A stretch of DNA of 64,000 nt from Blastocladiella emersonii ATCC 22665 (Eukaryota > Blastocladiomycota > Blastocladiomycetes > Blastocladiales > Blastocladiaceae), in contig JANHCV010000014.1 in NCBI GenBank assembly GCA_025594325.1, forward strand, positions 682,001 to 746,000, read 5' to 3'. The position numbers and the translations under genes were made by a program. Positions within the stretch are counted from its first letter, which is position 1. Each line of letters starts with the position of its first letter. Positions 40,972 through 51,517 of this stretch are shown here, piece after piece. Under the pieces are notes generated by a model that was given only the letters and a program-made list of their open reading frames with translations, was not told where the DNA came from and searched no databases.

Positions 40972-43454
40972 TCACTCGACCTCCGCGTTGCTCAAAGCGA
41001 CCGACTCAAGCACCACACTGTTGAACTCAAACGAGTCGGCCGCCGCGGGCGCGACGCGGCGGAACTCGCGAACAATCGCCGCGACCGTGTCCGCGTCGAG
41101 CACTGCCTTGGATTTGCGCACCATGTCCGCGACCCACCACGCCGCGCGAACTTGGTCGAGCCCGCCATCAGGGACAAGCTCCCAGAACGCAAGGGGAACC
41201 ACTGAACTGTACCAGCATGCGGCAAGCGTTGCGTTAAGTTCGCTCGAGGCGAGAAATTCGCATGTGCGGCGGAGCGGCGGGACCAGCGCGGCGCCGCACT
41301 GGGGACAGTTACCATGGACGCCGCTGCTCACGAGCTCTGAATCAAGAAGTGTTTGGAGCCCAGACTGCGGGTCGTGGAGAAGTTTCTCGCGGATCAAGCT
41401 GAGGATGATTCCAGGAAACCAATTATCCGTGCTGCTATCCAGAGTTGCGCGCACAATCTGCTGCACCTTGAGCATCGCATCGAGCCACGACTCGTGGGTC
41501 TGGAGCGTACAGTGTTCAGTTGGTTTGAGCGGGTCCAAACAGTACGAGTTGTTGGACTGCGACAGCTGGCCGTAAATCATGGCCGCAAGGAATGGCGGTG
41601 CGTTGCGGCCGTTTTTGACGCGAGCCAAAGCCGCGTCGCATGATGACGGGTCGGCAATAACAGCCGCCACGACCCACCCGACTGTTTGATAGAATCCCGG
41701 CAGTCCTGTATCAATGAAGGCACGGAGAACCTCCTCGGCAAGACAGAACAGAAGCCAGGGGCTCAGCCGCTGCGGATCGTCCGTTCGGGCAAAGAGCCGG
41801 AACAGAACCGACTCAACAAATCCGATGTCAGTCACGCCGTAACGTCCATGTGAAACGGAGGCGCGCACGAGCTGGAAGACGAAGACGCGCAATGAGCTTT
41901 TGAACTCTTTTTCGTCAAGATGGCGAACAACGAGGCGCAACAAGCAGGTTACATCGCGGCCGTCGCAGTAGTTGTGGACCAGGCTGAGCCCGATTGCTAC
42001 GTTGCGATCGAAACGAATGAGTGAAGCTGTTGAAGCGAGTCAATTTGTCCGCGTACCATTGAAAAGTACGCTTTTAAATCGGGATCCCAGCTGTTTAACG
42101 ACAAACACAGTAAACTTGCTGTCGCCCGCTCCCTTGTCTTGCAGCATTCCCGCACCCAGAAGGTGAACCCAAGCTGTGTCGCTGAGGAGATCAAGCTTGT
42201 CGAGGTATGCAACACAGCCCGTGTCCAAATCATCCTGAGACCAGTGCTGAATGAGCTGTGCAATTGAGTCCAGATCGCCCTGCTCTACGTCCGCCTTGAG
42301 AACTCCGGGGTACTTCTCGGCGGCGTGCCTGAAAAAGAGCGGGGACACGCCCTCGCGCAACAGGTAGAAAGTGACGTGGCTGCTGCTGCGAATGCGCATG
42401 GGAATTGGCTTGCTGGAGCGCAAGCGCCAGTCAAAGATGGGCATGAGTTTCAAGGGCGAACGCGAACCGTTCTGATCAAGGGTTTTGACTGCAAGCACCG
42501 CGAGCACGTTGGCGCCGAGTGAATGGGCAACCTCGTCGTGGTCAAGTTCAAAGCGCGGGTTGCCGAGGACGTGATAACTCTTCTCGCTCCAAGAAACGGT
42601 GGCAAGCAAGAGGAGGTGCTCGAGGAACGAAACGCTGTTGGGCTCGGAGAGTGACGCGTGAGGTAGCCCGGCTGCAGCAAAGTAACGTTTACCCTGCAGT
42701 GTAAGATTCCACCAAAGCGATGCCGGGAGCTGAGTAGCGAGGACAGCGGGAAGGTTCCGCTCAACGATTCGAAGTAGCTTGTCGAGTAGCCCCGCATCGT
42801 TCATTTGCACGGCTGTGGCGAGCACAAGGTAGGGTGCAAGTAGCAGCGGGTGTAAGACGTAGCGGGGTCGGTCAAGGTCGTGCGAAGCTTTGTCGGGGTC
42901 GGCGGCGAGATGCTCGAGTAGCCCCAGCGTCATAGTCCGCCTAAAATGCAGCGGATCGCGGTGCGCGAGTCGACTAAGGTCAAACAAACAGCCGTCCATG
43001 AAGGCGATAAGCAGCTGCGGCTCGAGGCTCGCGATTCCCTCAAGTGGCTCTGCTCTGGCCGCGTCGAATTCAAGTAGGCTTGGTCAAACACGGACGCATA
43101 TTCGAACAAGTGTCGGCCATGGCGCACAAGGTTACATTGCTCAGCAAGATCCTGGTGAACTGAGCGTCGAAGCGCAATCGGCGCCCAGGTACGCGCGACT
43201 CGGGGGTCGCGCGCCGTCTCGGCTAAGCTACGGGTGGCCACGCAGGGCGCAGAACGCGGTAGAGCAAGCTGAAGTATGAGCGTGACGATTGTGTCGGGGA
43301 GCGCGCCGAACTGGGCATCGAGTAGTGCCTTCGGCGCGACGCCACCGTGGCCCTGCTCTGGCAACGACAACAAGGGGGGCGCAGAAGGTGGGGCGACACT
43401 CTCGGGGGTTTCATTAGCCCGTTGCGTAGAGTCTTGTTCCTTCATTCGATTCAT
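40972..43454 (-). CDS. VPDGALD-family protein, A-type, one intron, one possible frameshift
   Basis: Start MNRMKEQDSTQRANE at 43454; F-box-like LPDTIVTLILQLALPRSAPC. One base is missing or extra near 43079 (FDQAYL then EFDAARAEPLEGIASLEPQL), after which the frame is open to the intron at 41997-42056 (60 nt, GTACGC...GTAG, phase 1). The second exon is 41996-40972. Family blocks: LMPIFDWRLRSSKPI, NCPQCGAALVPPLRR, VPLAFWELVPDGGLD and REFRRVAPAAADSFE. About 800 aa if the frameshift is ignored. The upstream region 43524-43576 has the shared module. With only one lesion, this copy may be functional and the lesion an assembly error. Confidence 0.65.
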
Positions 43455-43523
43455 GGTTCGTGGACGGGAGAGATGAAGGCGTGCGATCGCCGCGCGAGCC
43501 AAATCGGGAATTCATTTTTGGGC

Positions 43524-43576
43524 GTCATGTGACCGATGCGAGACGCGTTTCGAGACGCGTTTTGAGACGCGTCTCA
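43524..43576 (-). promoter_or_regulatory. Module with three ACGCGT boxes and GTCATGTGACC
   Basis: Contains GGCGTCATGTGACC, then GAGACGCGTTTC, GAGACGCGTTTT and GAGACGCGTCTC in tandem at roughly 12-bp spacing. It lies 70 bp upstream of the start at 43454. The triple box is the strongest ACGCGT cluster in the window. Confidence 0.55.
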
Positions 43577-43725
43577 CACTCGCGCGTGGAAAGAACGCAA
43601 GCCGTCGCTTTGTCCCCTCCGCAATCACCGCATAGCATTCCGAACAGTGACATGTTGTGCTGCATTCCGATGCTCGCGCGTGGGGTCAGACTCGTGGGCG
43701 AATTTGTTCTCTGTGCAGTCGGAGG

Positions 43726-43796
43726 GTAGTGAGCCGGATCGGCCGTGCCTCTCTGGTTCCGGGCTGGCGAGCAGGGTTCGAGTCCCTGTCGCTACT
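43726..43796 (+). other. tRNA-like acceptor and T arms with a Pol III B box
   Basis: GTAGTGA at 43726-43732 can pair with TCGCTAC at 43789-43795 (one G-U), and CAGGG-TTCGAGT-CCCTG forms a perfect T arm containing the B-box GGTTCGAGTCC. The D and anticodon arms do not fold canonically, so I do not call a tRNA or an anticodon. It could be a tRNA relic, a tRNA-derived SINE head, or the promoter part of a Pol III gene that continues to the T run at 44083. Confidence 0.4.
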
Positions 43797-44082
43797 CGTT
43801 CAGTCCACATCAGCAATGCAGGAACCAGGGATGCTAGGAACGAGACGGCTTGCTACCCAGTGGAGCAGACGAGGCTTGGGCCGCGTACGGTGAATGTCCC
43901 GCGACAGACCCACACGTATCATGATTGGGAGCCTAGCGTAAGATCCCGTGGCCAGGTGGTCCTCTCAGACCCAACCCGCAATCGTGGCGAATCCACGGGA
44001 TAGAGGTGTAACAGATCCGTTGCTCTGTGGCAGAGGGCGCGGAGAACACAGCAGCTCCCAGCCCCAAGCACCTGCTTCCTCC
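43797..44082 (+). ncRNA. Possible Pol III transcript body (unidentified)
   Basis: The 286 bp between the B box and an 8-T run have no open frame, while the flanks are coding. Local inverted pieces are visible (for example CCGTGG..CCACGG around 43971-44000). I tested by eye for the conserved boxes of SRP RNA, RNase P/MRP RNA, U6 and 5S RNA and did not find a convincing match. A Pol III gene with an external or leader B box, as known for some fungal RNAs, is one reading; a SINE is the other. Confidence 0.25.
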
Positions 44083-44090
44083 TTTTTTTT
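44083..44090 (+). terminator. Run of eight T, candidate Pol III terminator
   Basis: TTTTTTTT at 44083-44090 in otherwise GC-rich DNA, 287 bp after the B-box unit on the same strand. Pol III stops at such runs. Confidence 0.35.
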
Positions 44091-44412
44091 GAAGTTCTCG
44101 CGTATATGATTTTCCTCTAGTCTATTCATCCGAGGACCGAGTTCACGACTAAATCATGAAAACGACCTCGAAACGCAACGTTGCAGAATTGCCCCCTGCT
44201 GGCGTTGTCACCTGTAAATCAGTTTTCGCCTAGCCACGCGCGCTGAAGCCGATAACAGGAGCAACGTGTTCAATGCAGCGAGTGTAAATCAAAGAATCAT
44301 GTATTCACAAGCGAGTGGCCGTTTGTGCCTCACGGTGCACGTCCGACATTCATTAGAGGTTGAGCGACGCGAGGAAGTGCTCGGCAGAGTTCCGCGACGC
44401 CACGGGCGCGAC

Positions 44413-44625
44413 TGTCACGACGCAGCGTGACAGGTGTGGCGCAACACGCACGCGGACCGCGGCGCAAGCGGCGTCACCGGTTTCCCGTCTCGGACGTGTC
44501 TGTTTGTGATTGATTCATAAGCCGGAGGAGCGGTCCGCCCGGTCCTCGCTCCTCACGGAACAAGACCATTTATTACCCACGTAATACTCGCCCGTCGAAC
44601 CACCCTTGGGACCCTCACCCTTACA
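44413..44625 (+). repeat. Left LTR
   Basis: 213 bp, TGTCACG...CTTACA. It opens with an inverted pair TGTCACG/CGTGACA and then TGTGGCGCAAC, the right-half core of the shared promoter module. Confidence 0.85.
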
Positions 44626-45239
44626 CTTTGTTCCGTCACCCCCTCCCCACCGGTGGCAAGACGGGCGACCCGTCGGGCTCAACTCGCAGCCGCCCACGGC
44701 GTCGACAGCAGCTTCCCGGATCCCCAAGCAGTCGTCGTCGCCGCCGAGGGCCCGCCTGCGGTCGCGCCGCGCGGCCGGCGGGCGGCGAGTCGTCGTGGCG
44801 GTGCTCACGCTCGTGGTCCCCCGCCGACTCCACGCGACCCACGCCGAGACACACGCACCATGGTCGACGGTCGGCATGGAGCTAAGACGTGCACCTGTTG
44901 TTGTCGGGCTGTACGGCGCCGAGCCGTGTACGGGGACGTTGGCCGGCCTCGTCGCGCCGAGATGCGCACGTGTACCTGGTCGTCGGGCATGGATTTGCAC
45001 CGAGACGCGCACCTGCGCTTGTCGGGCGACGACGCACCGAGACGTACACGCTGGCGGCGGGCCGTACCGCGCCGAGACGTACGCCTGCAGTCGTCGGGCT
45101 ACGTCGCGCCAACACCATGGGCATCGAGACCGAAGGCATCGGTATCAAGGGATGATCAAGACCACGGGCGTCGTTCGAGACCGCCGAGATCGCGGCGGTC
45201 GGCCGGCACCACCAGTCCACGGGCGCCGAGTTCAAGGGC

Positions 45240-45445
45240 GCCGAGTCCACGGGCATCGTCGCGGACGCCAAGAACACGCAGGCGTCGCGCGCGGGCGTCG
45301 CGCCTGGACGCCGAGACCAAGCTGGCGTCGCACATGGACGCCGAGACCGAGGGCGTCGCGGACGCCGAGACCACGAGGGCGTCGCGGACGCCGAGACCAC
45401 GAGGGCGTCGCGGACGCCGACGACACGCGGGCGCTGCGCAGCTTC
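45240..45445 (+). repeat. Minisatellite inside the LTR element
   Basis: Repeated CGCGGACGCCGAGACCACGA GGGCGT-type units (about 26 bp, degenerate at the left), the last two units nearly exact at 45356-45420. Further right (46230-46400) there are dispersed CAAGTTCACG and CACGTCGTCGTC repeats. These generate long spurious open frames. Confidence 0.6.
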
Positions 45446-46792
45446 GCTGAGACTAAGCTTGCGCATGCCGTGCACTTCATCGAGACCAAGGGCGCCGACT
45501 GAGCGCCACGATCAAGTGCTTCGAGGCCGCCGACATCGAGTCGTGGCCCTCGTTTTTTCCGATCACCGAGTTCCTGTTCCTCGTCGCGAACCCCTGCGGG
45601 AACGAGTCGCGCAAGATCCGCGGCCATCTCTCGCAGGCCTTCAACAACTACCAGATCCGCTCGACGGCGCCCACTCCTTGCTCCAGACCACCCACCATCG
45701 CCGACGCTGGGCCATGGGGCCGAGGCCGACGAGGGCGTCGGCCGTTAGGAGGGGGATGGGGCGCCGTGCGAAGTACGGCGAGAACACGTCCAAGTACATC
45801 AACGGTCGCGGGGCCGACCGGCAGGCGTGGCGACGGTCCACGGCCTGCACCTCGACAAGTACGAGATGCGCAGCAGCAGAAGATGACCAAGTACCAGCAC
45901 GGGCTGCGACACGGGTCGCAGCAGACGTGGTTCGAGATGTCGCCCGACCCGTATCAGTCGCCCGACACGCTCGTCTCGGACCACGGGCCACGGCACGCGC
46001 CGCGCACCGGCATGGGCTGCAACACGGGTTGCAGCTTTCGCGGTTCGAGAAGTCGCCCGACTCGTAGCAGTCGCCCGACACGTTCGTCTCGATCCGCGGG
46101 CCACGCACGCGCCGCTGTGCTCGGTACTCGCGTTCAAGTTCACGGACAACATGTCGGCCGAGTTCATGGCCACGTCATCGTCATCGTCATCTCCGCCCTC
46201 AAGATCACGTACGGCGCGCCGATCAAGTTCAATGGCGCGTCATCGCCTACACCAAGTTCACGCACGACGTGTCGCTCAAGTTCATGGGCACGTCGTCGTC
46301 ATCGTCAAGTTCACGCGCGACTAGCCGATCGAGTTCACGGGCAAGTCCTCGCCTTCATCGTCACCAAGTTCACGCTCAACGTGTCGCTCACGTTCAAGGA
46401 CACGTCGTCGTCGCCATCGCCATCACCGTGCTCAAGCCGCAGCCGACGCTCGACCGCATCCTCGACCCGCAGCTCGCCTACCACCTCGACGCGTGGTACC
46501 CGATCTTCGTGCTCGTCGAGATGGCCTTCGACATCCGGTGCTGGCTCATGCTCAAGAAGACGATCGACACGACGTCAAGTGCGTCAACGAGACCAAGAAC
46601 ACGTTCCAGTACCCGACCAGTACCCGACCCGACCATCACGTCGCACCTCATGGCGCACCCGATCCCGCGCGAGGTGGCGACCCGACCCGATCATCGCGCA
46701 ACCACGGCGCACGGTCCATCACGTCGTCGTGACGCACCCCGATCCTCGATCCCGACCTCCGTGACGGACCTCGGGGGGGGAGAGGGGGATAG

Positions 46793-47005
46793 TGTCACGA
46801 CGCAGCGTGACAGGTGTGGCGCAACGCGCACGCGGACCGCGGCGCAAGTGGCGTCACCGGTTTCCCGTCTCGGACGTGTCTGTTTGTGATTGATTCATAA
46901 GCCGGAGGAGCGGTCCGCCCGGTCCTCGCTCCTCACGGAACAAGACCATTTATTACCCACGTAATACTCGCCCGTCGAACCACCCTTGGGACCCTCACCC
47001 TTACA
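46793..47005 (+). repeat. Right LTR
   Basis: 213 bp, same as the left LTR except A to G after GGCGCAAC and C to T after GGCGCAAG (both transitions). Near identity indicates a recent insertion. Confidence 0.85.
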
Positions 47006-49318
47006 GCGACGCGCTGGAGCTCGCGGACGACGACACGCGCCGTCTCTGCATCGAACTCGTGCTTGGCGCTGTTAGCCATGTCCTCGACCCATTTGGCGTC
47101 CTTTATACTGTCGAGGGCACCGTCGGGAACGAGTTCGCAGAAATCGAGCGGAAGCGCTTGCTCGGAACCGAGCTTCGTGAGAGCAAGGGCAGGCTCGGCA
47201 CGGAAAAGAAACCGGAGCGCCTGTTCGAGGCGCGGGAACATCTGCTCGCCACATCTCGGACACGTCCCGTTCGGGAAATCGGCCAGCTCCTGGTTGAATC
47301 TGAAGCCAAGCCCACCCTGCGCAAATTCTCGGTCAATGATGCGGCGGATCAAGTCGGAGCAGTCGCTAGAGAGCCACGGGCCAGCCGAGTCCGTGCTCAA
47401 TTGAATAATCTGGTGCAAGTCCGACACGGCAGCAGCCCATGATGGATGAAATTCGAGAGCACAGCAATTCGTCTCTTCGCGCGGGGTCGGCGAGTAGAGG
47501 GTTATCGCTTAACGGCCGAGAAGGCGGTTGAGCGTGATGAAAAGGAACCGGCGTGCCGTGACTGCACCCTTGGCGCGGGTTTGCGCGAGCGCGGCGTCGC
47601 GTGTGGCCGGATCGGCAAGTACGACAACAGGCAGCCATGCCATGGCGTGGGATTCCTGGAGACGCGGTGCAGGAGCAACGCCAAGGTACTCGTTTGCAAG
47701 TCGGAACAGGAGCCAGGGGCTGAGTAGCTTCTCCTCGCCACACGTAAACAGGTGACCTAGTGTCGCCGAAACCAACTGCGAGTATGCTGAAGGGACGGTT
47801 AGTTCCACCTGAACGACAATCAGGGCCTCGGCAAGCGCAGCTGCAAACTTTGCAAGCGCAGATTCAAACTGCTCGCACCCGAGCTCGCGAGAGCTGAGCA
47901 GCAAAATGTGCATCGCATCGCAGCTATCCGTGTCAGCTGAGAGCAGGGTATCACGGAACACTGCAATCCCGGAGGTTTTTCAAGATCGTGCGTGGGAGCG
48001 GACGGTTACGTACCCTTGGCCAGCACCGCCGAAATCCGTGAACCCGACGTGAGCTGTTTGAACGCAAACTGAGAAAGCTCCCCAGAACCGGTCTCATTGT
48101 CCTGGTCCAGCCCGGCGAAGACAATGTTCGTCCACGAAAGAGAGCTGAGCAGACCCAAGTCATCCACAAGCCCGATCAAGTTGGTATTCATGTCTGCTAA
48201 CGTCCATGTGCGGACTTGGAACGCGATCAGATGCAGATCGGTCGGATCCAGGCCGTCAGTAAGGCAGGCCGGGTACCGATGCACGGCATGATATAGAAAG
48301 AAAGTTGCGCAAGGCCGAATAAATCAAGATGATCGCGATGTGCACTACGCTGACGATTTGAGCCGGAACAGGCTTGCGCGTGCTGAGAAGCCAATCGAAG
48401 ATAGGCATGAGCTCTTCGGATGGGCGAGTCTGGTTATTCAGAGCTCTGATCGCAAAAAACCCGAGCACGTTATCGCCAAAGGCATGCTGGAGCGCCTTGA
48501 GGTCAGCTCCGAAACGCGACGCGCTGAGGATGCGAAAGGAGTCGCTTCGCCACGCGACGGCGGAGAGAAGGAGCAAGTGATCGAGGAAGGGCATCGGCGG
48601 CAACTTGTTCTCGGGCTCCTCGCCCACAACCGTGTGGAGTTTCGACTTGCACAGGAACATGAGCCCGTGCCAGGTCAGATGCCACCATTCCATGGGCTGC
48701 ATTTTCATGGCGAGAACAGCCGGGACATGCTGCTGCACGGCATTCAACAGCTGCTCGAGCAAGCTCGCGTCATCCATGAGCACAGCGGCGGCAAGGATGA
48801 GGTAGGGCGCGGCGAGGTGGGCATGCGACGCGTAAACGTGTCGCAGTTTGGCGAGGTCGCCAATCGGGGTGGGACACGTGCAATGGTAGTAATGCAACCA
48901 CCATTTCGACTCTTGCGTAAACGTTGTCGAGTCCCGGCGTTCATATTGGCGCTGGTCAAACAAGAAGCCCTTCATGAGCGCGACAAGGTAGCTGGCATCA
49001 GGAGCGCGAGGCCCGGCCAAGGCAAACTCGATTGTTTTGGCAAAGGAGACCTGATTGAGAGCTCGCGTGCAGGCCCAACGAGGCAGCGCGAAGCGACGCA
49101 GGAAATTGAGCGAGGCTGTGCAAGGTGTAGAACCAACAAGATGAGCGTGTCGGGAAGCGCTGCGAAGCGAGCGTCGCGCTCGTCGGGTTCCGCCGAGGGT
49201 GCAACGGACGGCACATCCACGTCGCCGGCGCCGCTGGGAGCAGATTGCACCGAGTCGCGAAGGTTATTCATTCGATTCATGGTCGTGCAGCCGGTTCCCG
49301 AGGAGCGCAAGCTGAGCG

Positions 49319-49373
49319 CGACGCGTGAGAAACTGACGAGCGTGTCGCTCACGTGATTGTTTGACGCGTTTCT
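49319..49373 (-). promoter_or_regulatory. Module with two ACGCGT boxes and CTCACGTGA
   Basis: ACGCGT at 49321 and 49364 bracket GTCGCTCACGTGATTG (49344-49359). It lies 40-95 bp upstream of the start at 49280. The arrangement GACGCGTGAGAA ... CACGTGATTG ... GACGCGT closely matches the region upstream of the 61874 gene. Confidence 0.5.
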
Positions 49374-49507
49374 CCGAGCTTTCCCGCCCTTCAAGTCCAC
49401 GGCAACGTCGCGAAGTGTGAACCCGATAAATCAAATCGGAGGAGGTCGTTCGTATTATCATCAACACGTTAGAAATGGCGATGCATGTACTCTCATCGGA
49501 AACCAGA

Positions 49508-51373
49508 TCACTCGCGCGACACCGAGGAATTGTACCAGTTCTTGACCTTGATCCACGGCTCATCCGAGATGCGACCGTCAGCCCTTGCCAGCTGAATGAA
49601 TTTGAAAATCGAGTCCTTGCGCTTCGGGGCCCACTCCGCCGCGAGCAGCAGATCAACAAACTGCAGCGAGAGGCGCCATGGCTGCCCGCGCAAGGTGTTC
49701 ACGCCCTTGGCAAACGCTTCCACTCGTCCCGGTTCACTGAGATACACCTCGGCGACCGTGACCATTTGCAGCCCGAGTCCGTTGACGCCAAGCGGCGCAG
49801 CATCAAGTGGCTCGTTGGTCCCCGGCAACGGCGCACCAGGGTAATCAAGATCAATCAACGATTAAAGAATCCCGCACTTGCACGGCCGCATAAGCAGCTT
49901 CCACCGGCCTACCAAGTCCTCAAGCGAAGCCAAGTACGCGCGCCAAATTTCGTGCGCTGCTGCGACGGTTGCGGCGTAAAGATCGCGCCACTCAGCGTCC
50001 GTGTACGGCTCGGTTCGCAGCGTCCAAGTAAAAGGGTCCTCGGTGCAATCGTATGCTGCTGGAAGTACGAGGTGGCGATGGCACAGAATAAGCGGAACGC
50101 ATTGCGCCAGCTCGACCACGAACGACGCATCAAAGCGGGGTGAATGGCCCCACTGGAAGATTGATTCAAGGATGGATTCCAGCGCAGCCTGGTGCGGCCA
50201 CCACCATCGAAGCTGTTCAATGAGCTCCTCGACAAAGCCGTGGTGTACACTTGGAAGCCTTGAGATCGTAAGCCACGCACTGCGGTGGAGATTCCAGCCA
50301 ATGACATGTTTGCCAATGAGCCGGAGAAGGTTGTTGAGCTTGGCAGGCGACGCTGCGTGGACCTTGGACGAAGCAGGAAGCAGCGCGTGCACGCGATTGA
50401 GGACACGCTCAACGCCGTCAACGTAGTCGATGCGGAGGAAGTTCGTTTCGCTGCCGCGGTAGCCAGCGTGGTCGGCAAGAATGGTGAGATCAGCAAGCAG
50501 CCGTGCATTGGCCAGAGCTCCGCCACCACGGTGCGATTCGCGGATGAAGGCGAGAAAAAAGGACCAGGGGCACCACTTGGGATCGTCGGCGTGCAGCTGC
50601 TCTTGGCGCGGCGCATCAGGCAAGAGCTCAAGAACAAACTGCGGCGACATTTTCATCAAAGCGCGCGCGGCAGCGTGTGAGCACGTCGAGAATTTGGGAT
50701 AAAAAGTTTAAGTTTTTTGGTACCGCCAGGCGGTAAAGATGGTCGCGCGCACAAGCGGGGCGGCGACGTCGGGCGCAACGTCAACGTCAACGTTGTCGAG
50801 AATGGCCAAGCAATGCGGAATGGGGTCCTTTGCTGCGTCGCAGTACACAAAGTACGTATTGTGACGGTTCTTGCCGTTGCGGTTCTTGAGCGTCACGAGC
50901 GCCGCCAAGGCGTTGAGTGCGCGCCGTTCGATCGCAATCTGGTGGAGCTTGACGTAGAGAGCTAGGTCGAGGGGAAGCTTTCCGTGGCAATAAATACGCA
51001 AGATTTTCTACGCGGGTCCCGGACCAACGTCGCGGCGGACCATGGTTTCCAGAAAGCGGGCAACAAGCTCGCGGGGTTGCTGGTGCTTGTTTGAGTGCGA
51101 TCCGGACTTCGGCTTGGTTCGGCGGACCCGAGGGCCATAGTACGGAGGTGCGAGGTTCATAAAAGTAGCTTGGTCGCCTGCTGCGAGCGCAAACAGCATG
51201 CGGCACTCGGCGCGGCCTTGCCACGGTTGAGAAGATGCGAGGGCGCGGCTGCAAGCGCGGACGGCAGGCGCGTCACCGAGTGACAATTATCGCGCGACCG
51301 CTCGCTCAACGTCGATCGGCAGTGTCTCGAGGGTCATAGGCGCAAGTTGCATAGAGCCTTTCGTTGCTTCCAT
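49508..51373 (-). pseudogene. VPDGALD-superfamily-like gene (D-type): one 622-codon frame with four in-frame stops
   Basis: One reading frame from ATG 51373 (MEATKGSMQLAPMTLETLPI) to the stop at 49508 is interrupted by TAA at 51287, TAG at 51008, TAA at 50708 and TAA at 49862, with no frameshift. Segments between stops look fully coding: VRACSRALASSQPWQGRAEC, LPLDLALYVKLHQIAIERRA, FVLELLPDAPRQEQLHADDP, IEQLRWWWPHQAALESILES, IDLDYPGAPLPGTNEPLDAA. The first 30 residues resemble a short F-box-like start. It has an acidic and Trp-rich helical character like the B-type members, but the VPDGALD motif is not seen. Divergent from the intact gene at 51518. Best read as a pseudogene decaying only by substitutions; stop readthrough is a remote alternative. 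Confidence 0.55.
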
Positions 51374-51517
51374 GGTCGCAGAGTGTTCTTGGAGGGAGCG
51401 AGATAAGCGGACGGTCGCACATGTGAGGTGAGGTGGCGCTCGCCCACGCTTGCCCCAACGTTGCTTTGAGCCGCTGGCGGCCGCCCTTGCTCCCGCGCTC
51501 CTCGCACACCAGTCGCT
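51374..51517. promoter_or_regulatory. 144-bp divergent promoter with GCACATGTGAGG
   Basis: Between the starts at 51373 (minus) and 51518 (plus). Contains CGCACATGTGAGG (51416-51428) and GGTGGCGCT, weak echoes of both halves of the shared module, but no ACGCGT. A GGAGGGAGCGAG stretch just upstream of the minus-strand ATG is like that upstream of the 17904 start (GGGAGAGAGCGG). Confidence 0.35.

Larger units (their letters stand above)
44413..47005 (+). mobile_element. Non-autonomous LTR retrotransposon-like element with 5-bp target duplication
   Basis: Two direct repeats of 213 bp bound a 2,167-bp interior. Each repeat begins TGTCACG and ends CTTACA (TG...CA rule). The repeats differ at only two sites by my reading. 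The target duplication is GCGAC at 44408-44412 and 47006-47010. A purine tract (eight G, then AGAGGGGGATAG) directly precedes the right repeat and fits a polypurine tract for plus-strand orientation. No recognisable gag, protease, RT or integrase is seen. The interior is low-complexity with coding-like relics, e.g. FFPITEFLFLVANPCGNES near 45560 and RILDPQLAYHLDAWYPIFVL near 46460. No clear primer binding site. It would need proteins supplied by a partner element. Confidence 0.85.
44353..49280 (-). pseudogene. VPDGALD-family gene (A-type) split by an LTR element
   Basis: Starts MNRMNNLRDSVQSAPSG at 49280; F-box-like LPDTLILLVLHLAQPRSISC. A deletion with frameshift near 49050 removes about 40 residues. 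A one-base shift at about 48290 separates IYSALRNFL from LYHAVHRYPACL. The conserved intron lies at about 47954-48016 (GTACGT...GCAG). In-frame TAA at 47509-47511 precedes AITLYSPTPREET. CPRCGEQMFPR and LPLDFCELVPDGALD are present. At codon RVA the coding sequence is interrupted by the element 44413-47005. The last 19 codons (reading PVASRNSAEHFLASLNL) and the stop lie beyond it at 44353-44412. Five independent lesions mean a pseudogene; the LTR insertion need not be the oldest. Confidence 0.8.

Noticed and set aside
43726-43796. A standard tRNA gene
   Set aside because: Acceptor and T arms pair well, but the 39 bases between them do not form D and anticodon stems, so no isotype can be given.
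44606-45502. A 298-codon protein inside the LTR element
   Set aside because: It begins inside the left LTR and consists mostly of translated minisatellite; no start context and no family resemblance.
33673-47511. RIP-type mutation as the cause of the nonsense codons
   Set aside because: Some stops fit C-to-T or G-to-A (35143, 35326, 38770), but others do not (GAG to TAG at 33673, AAG to TAG at 23892), and frameshifts are common. No consistent signature by eye.
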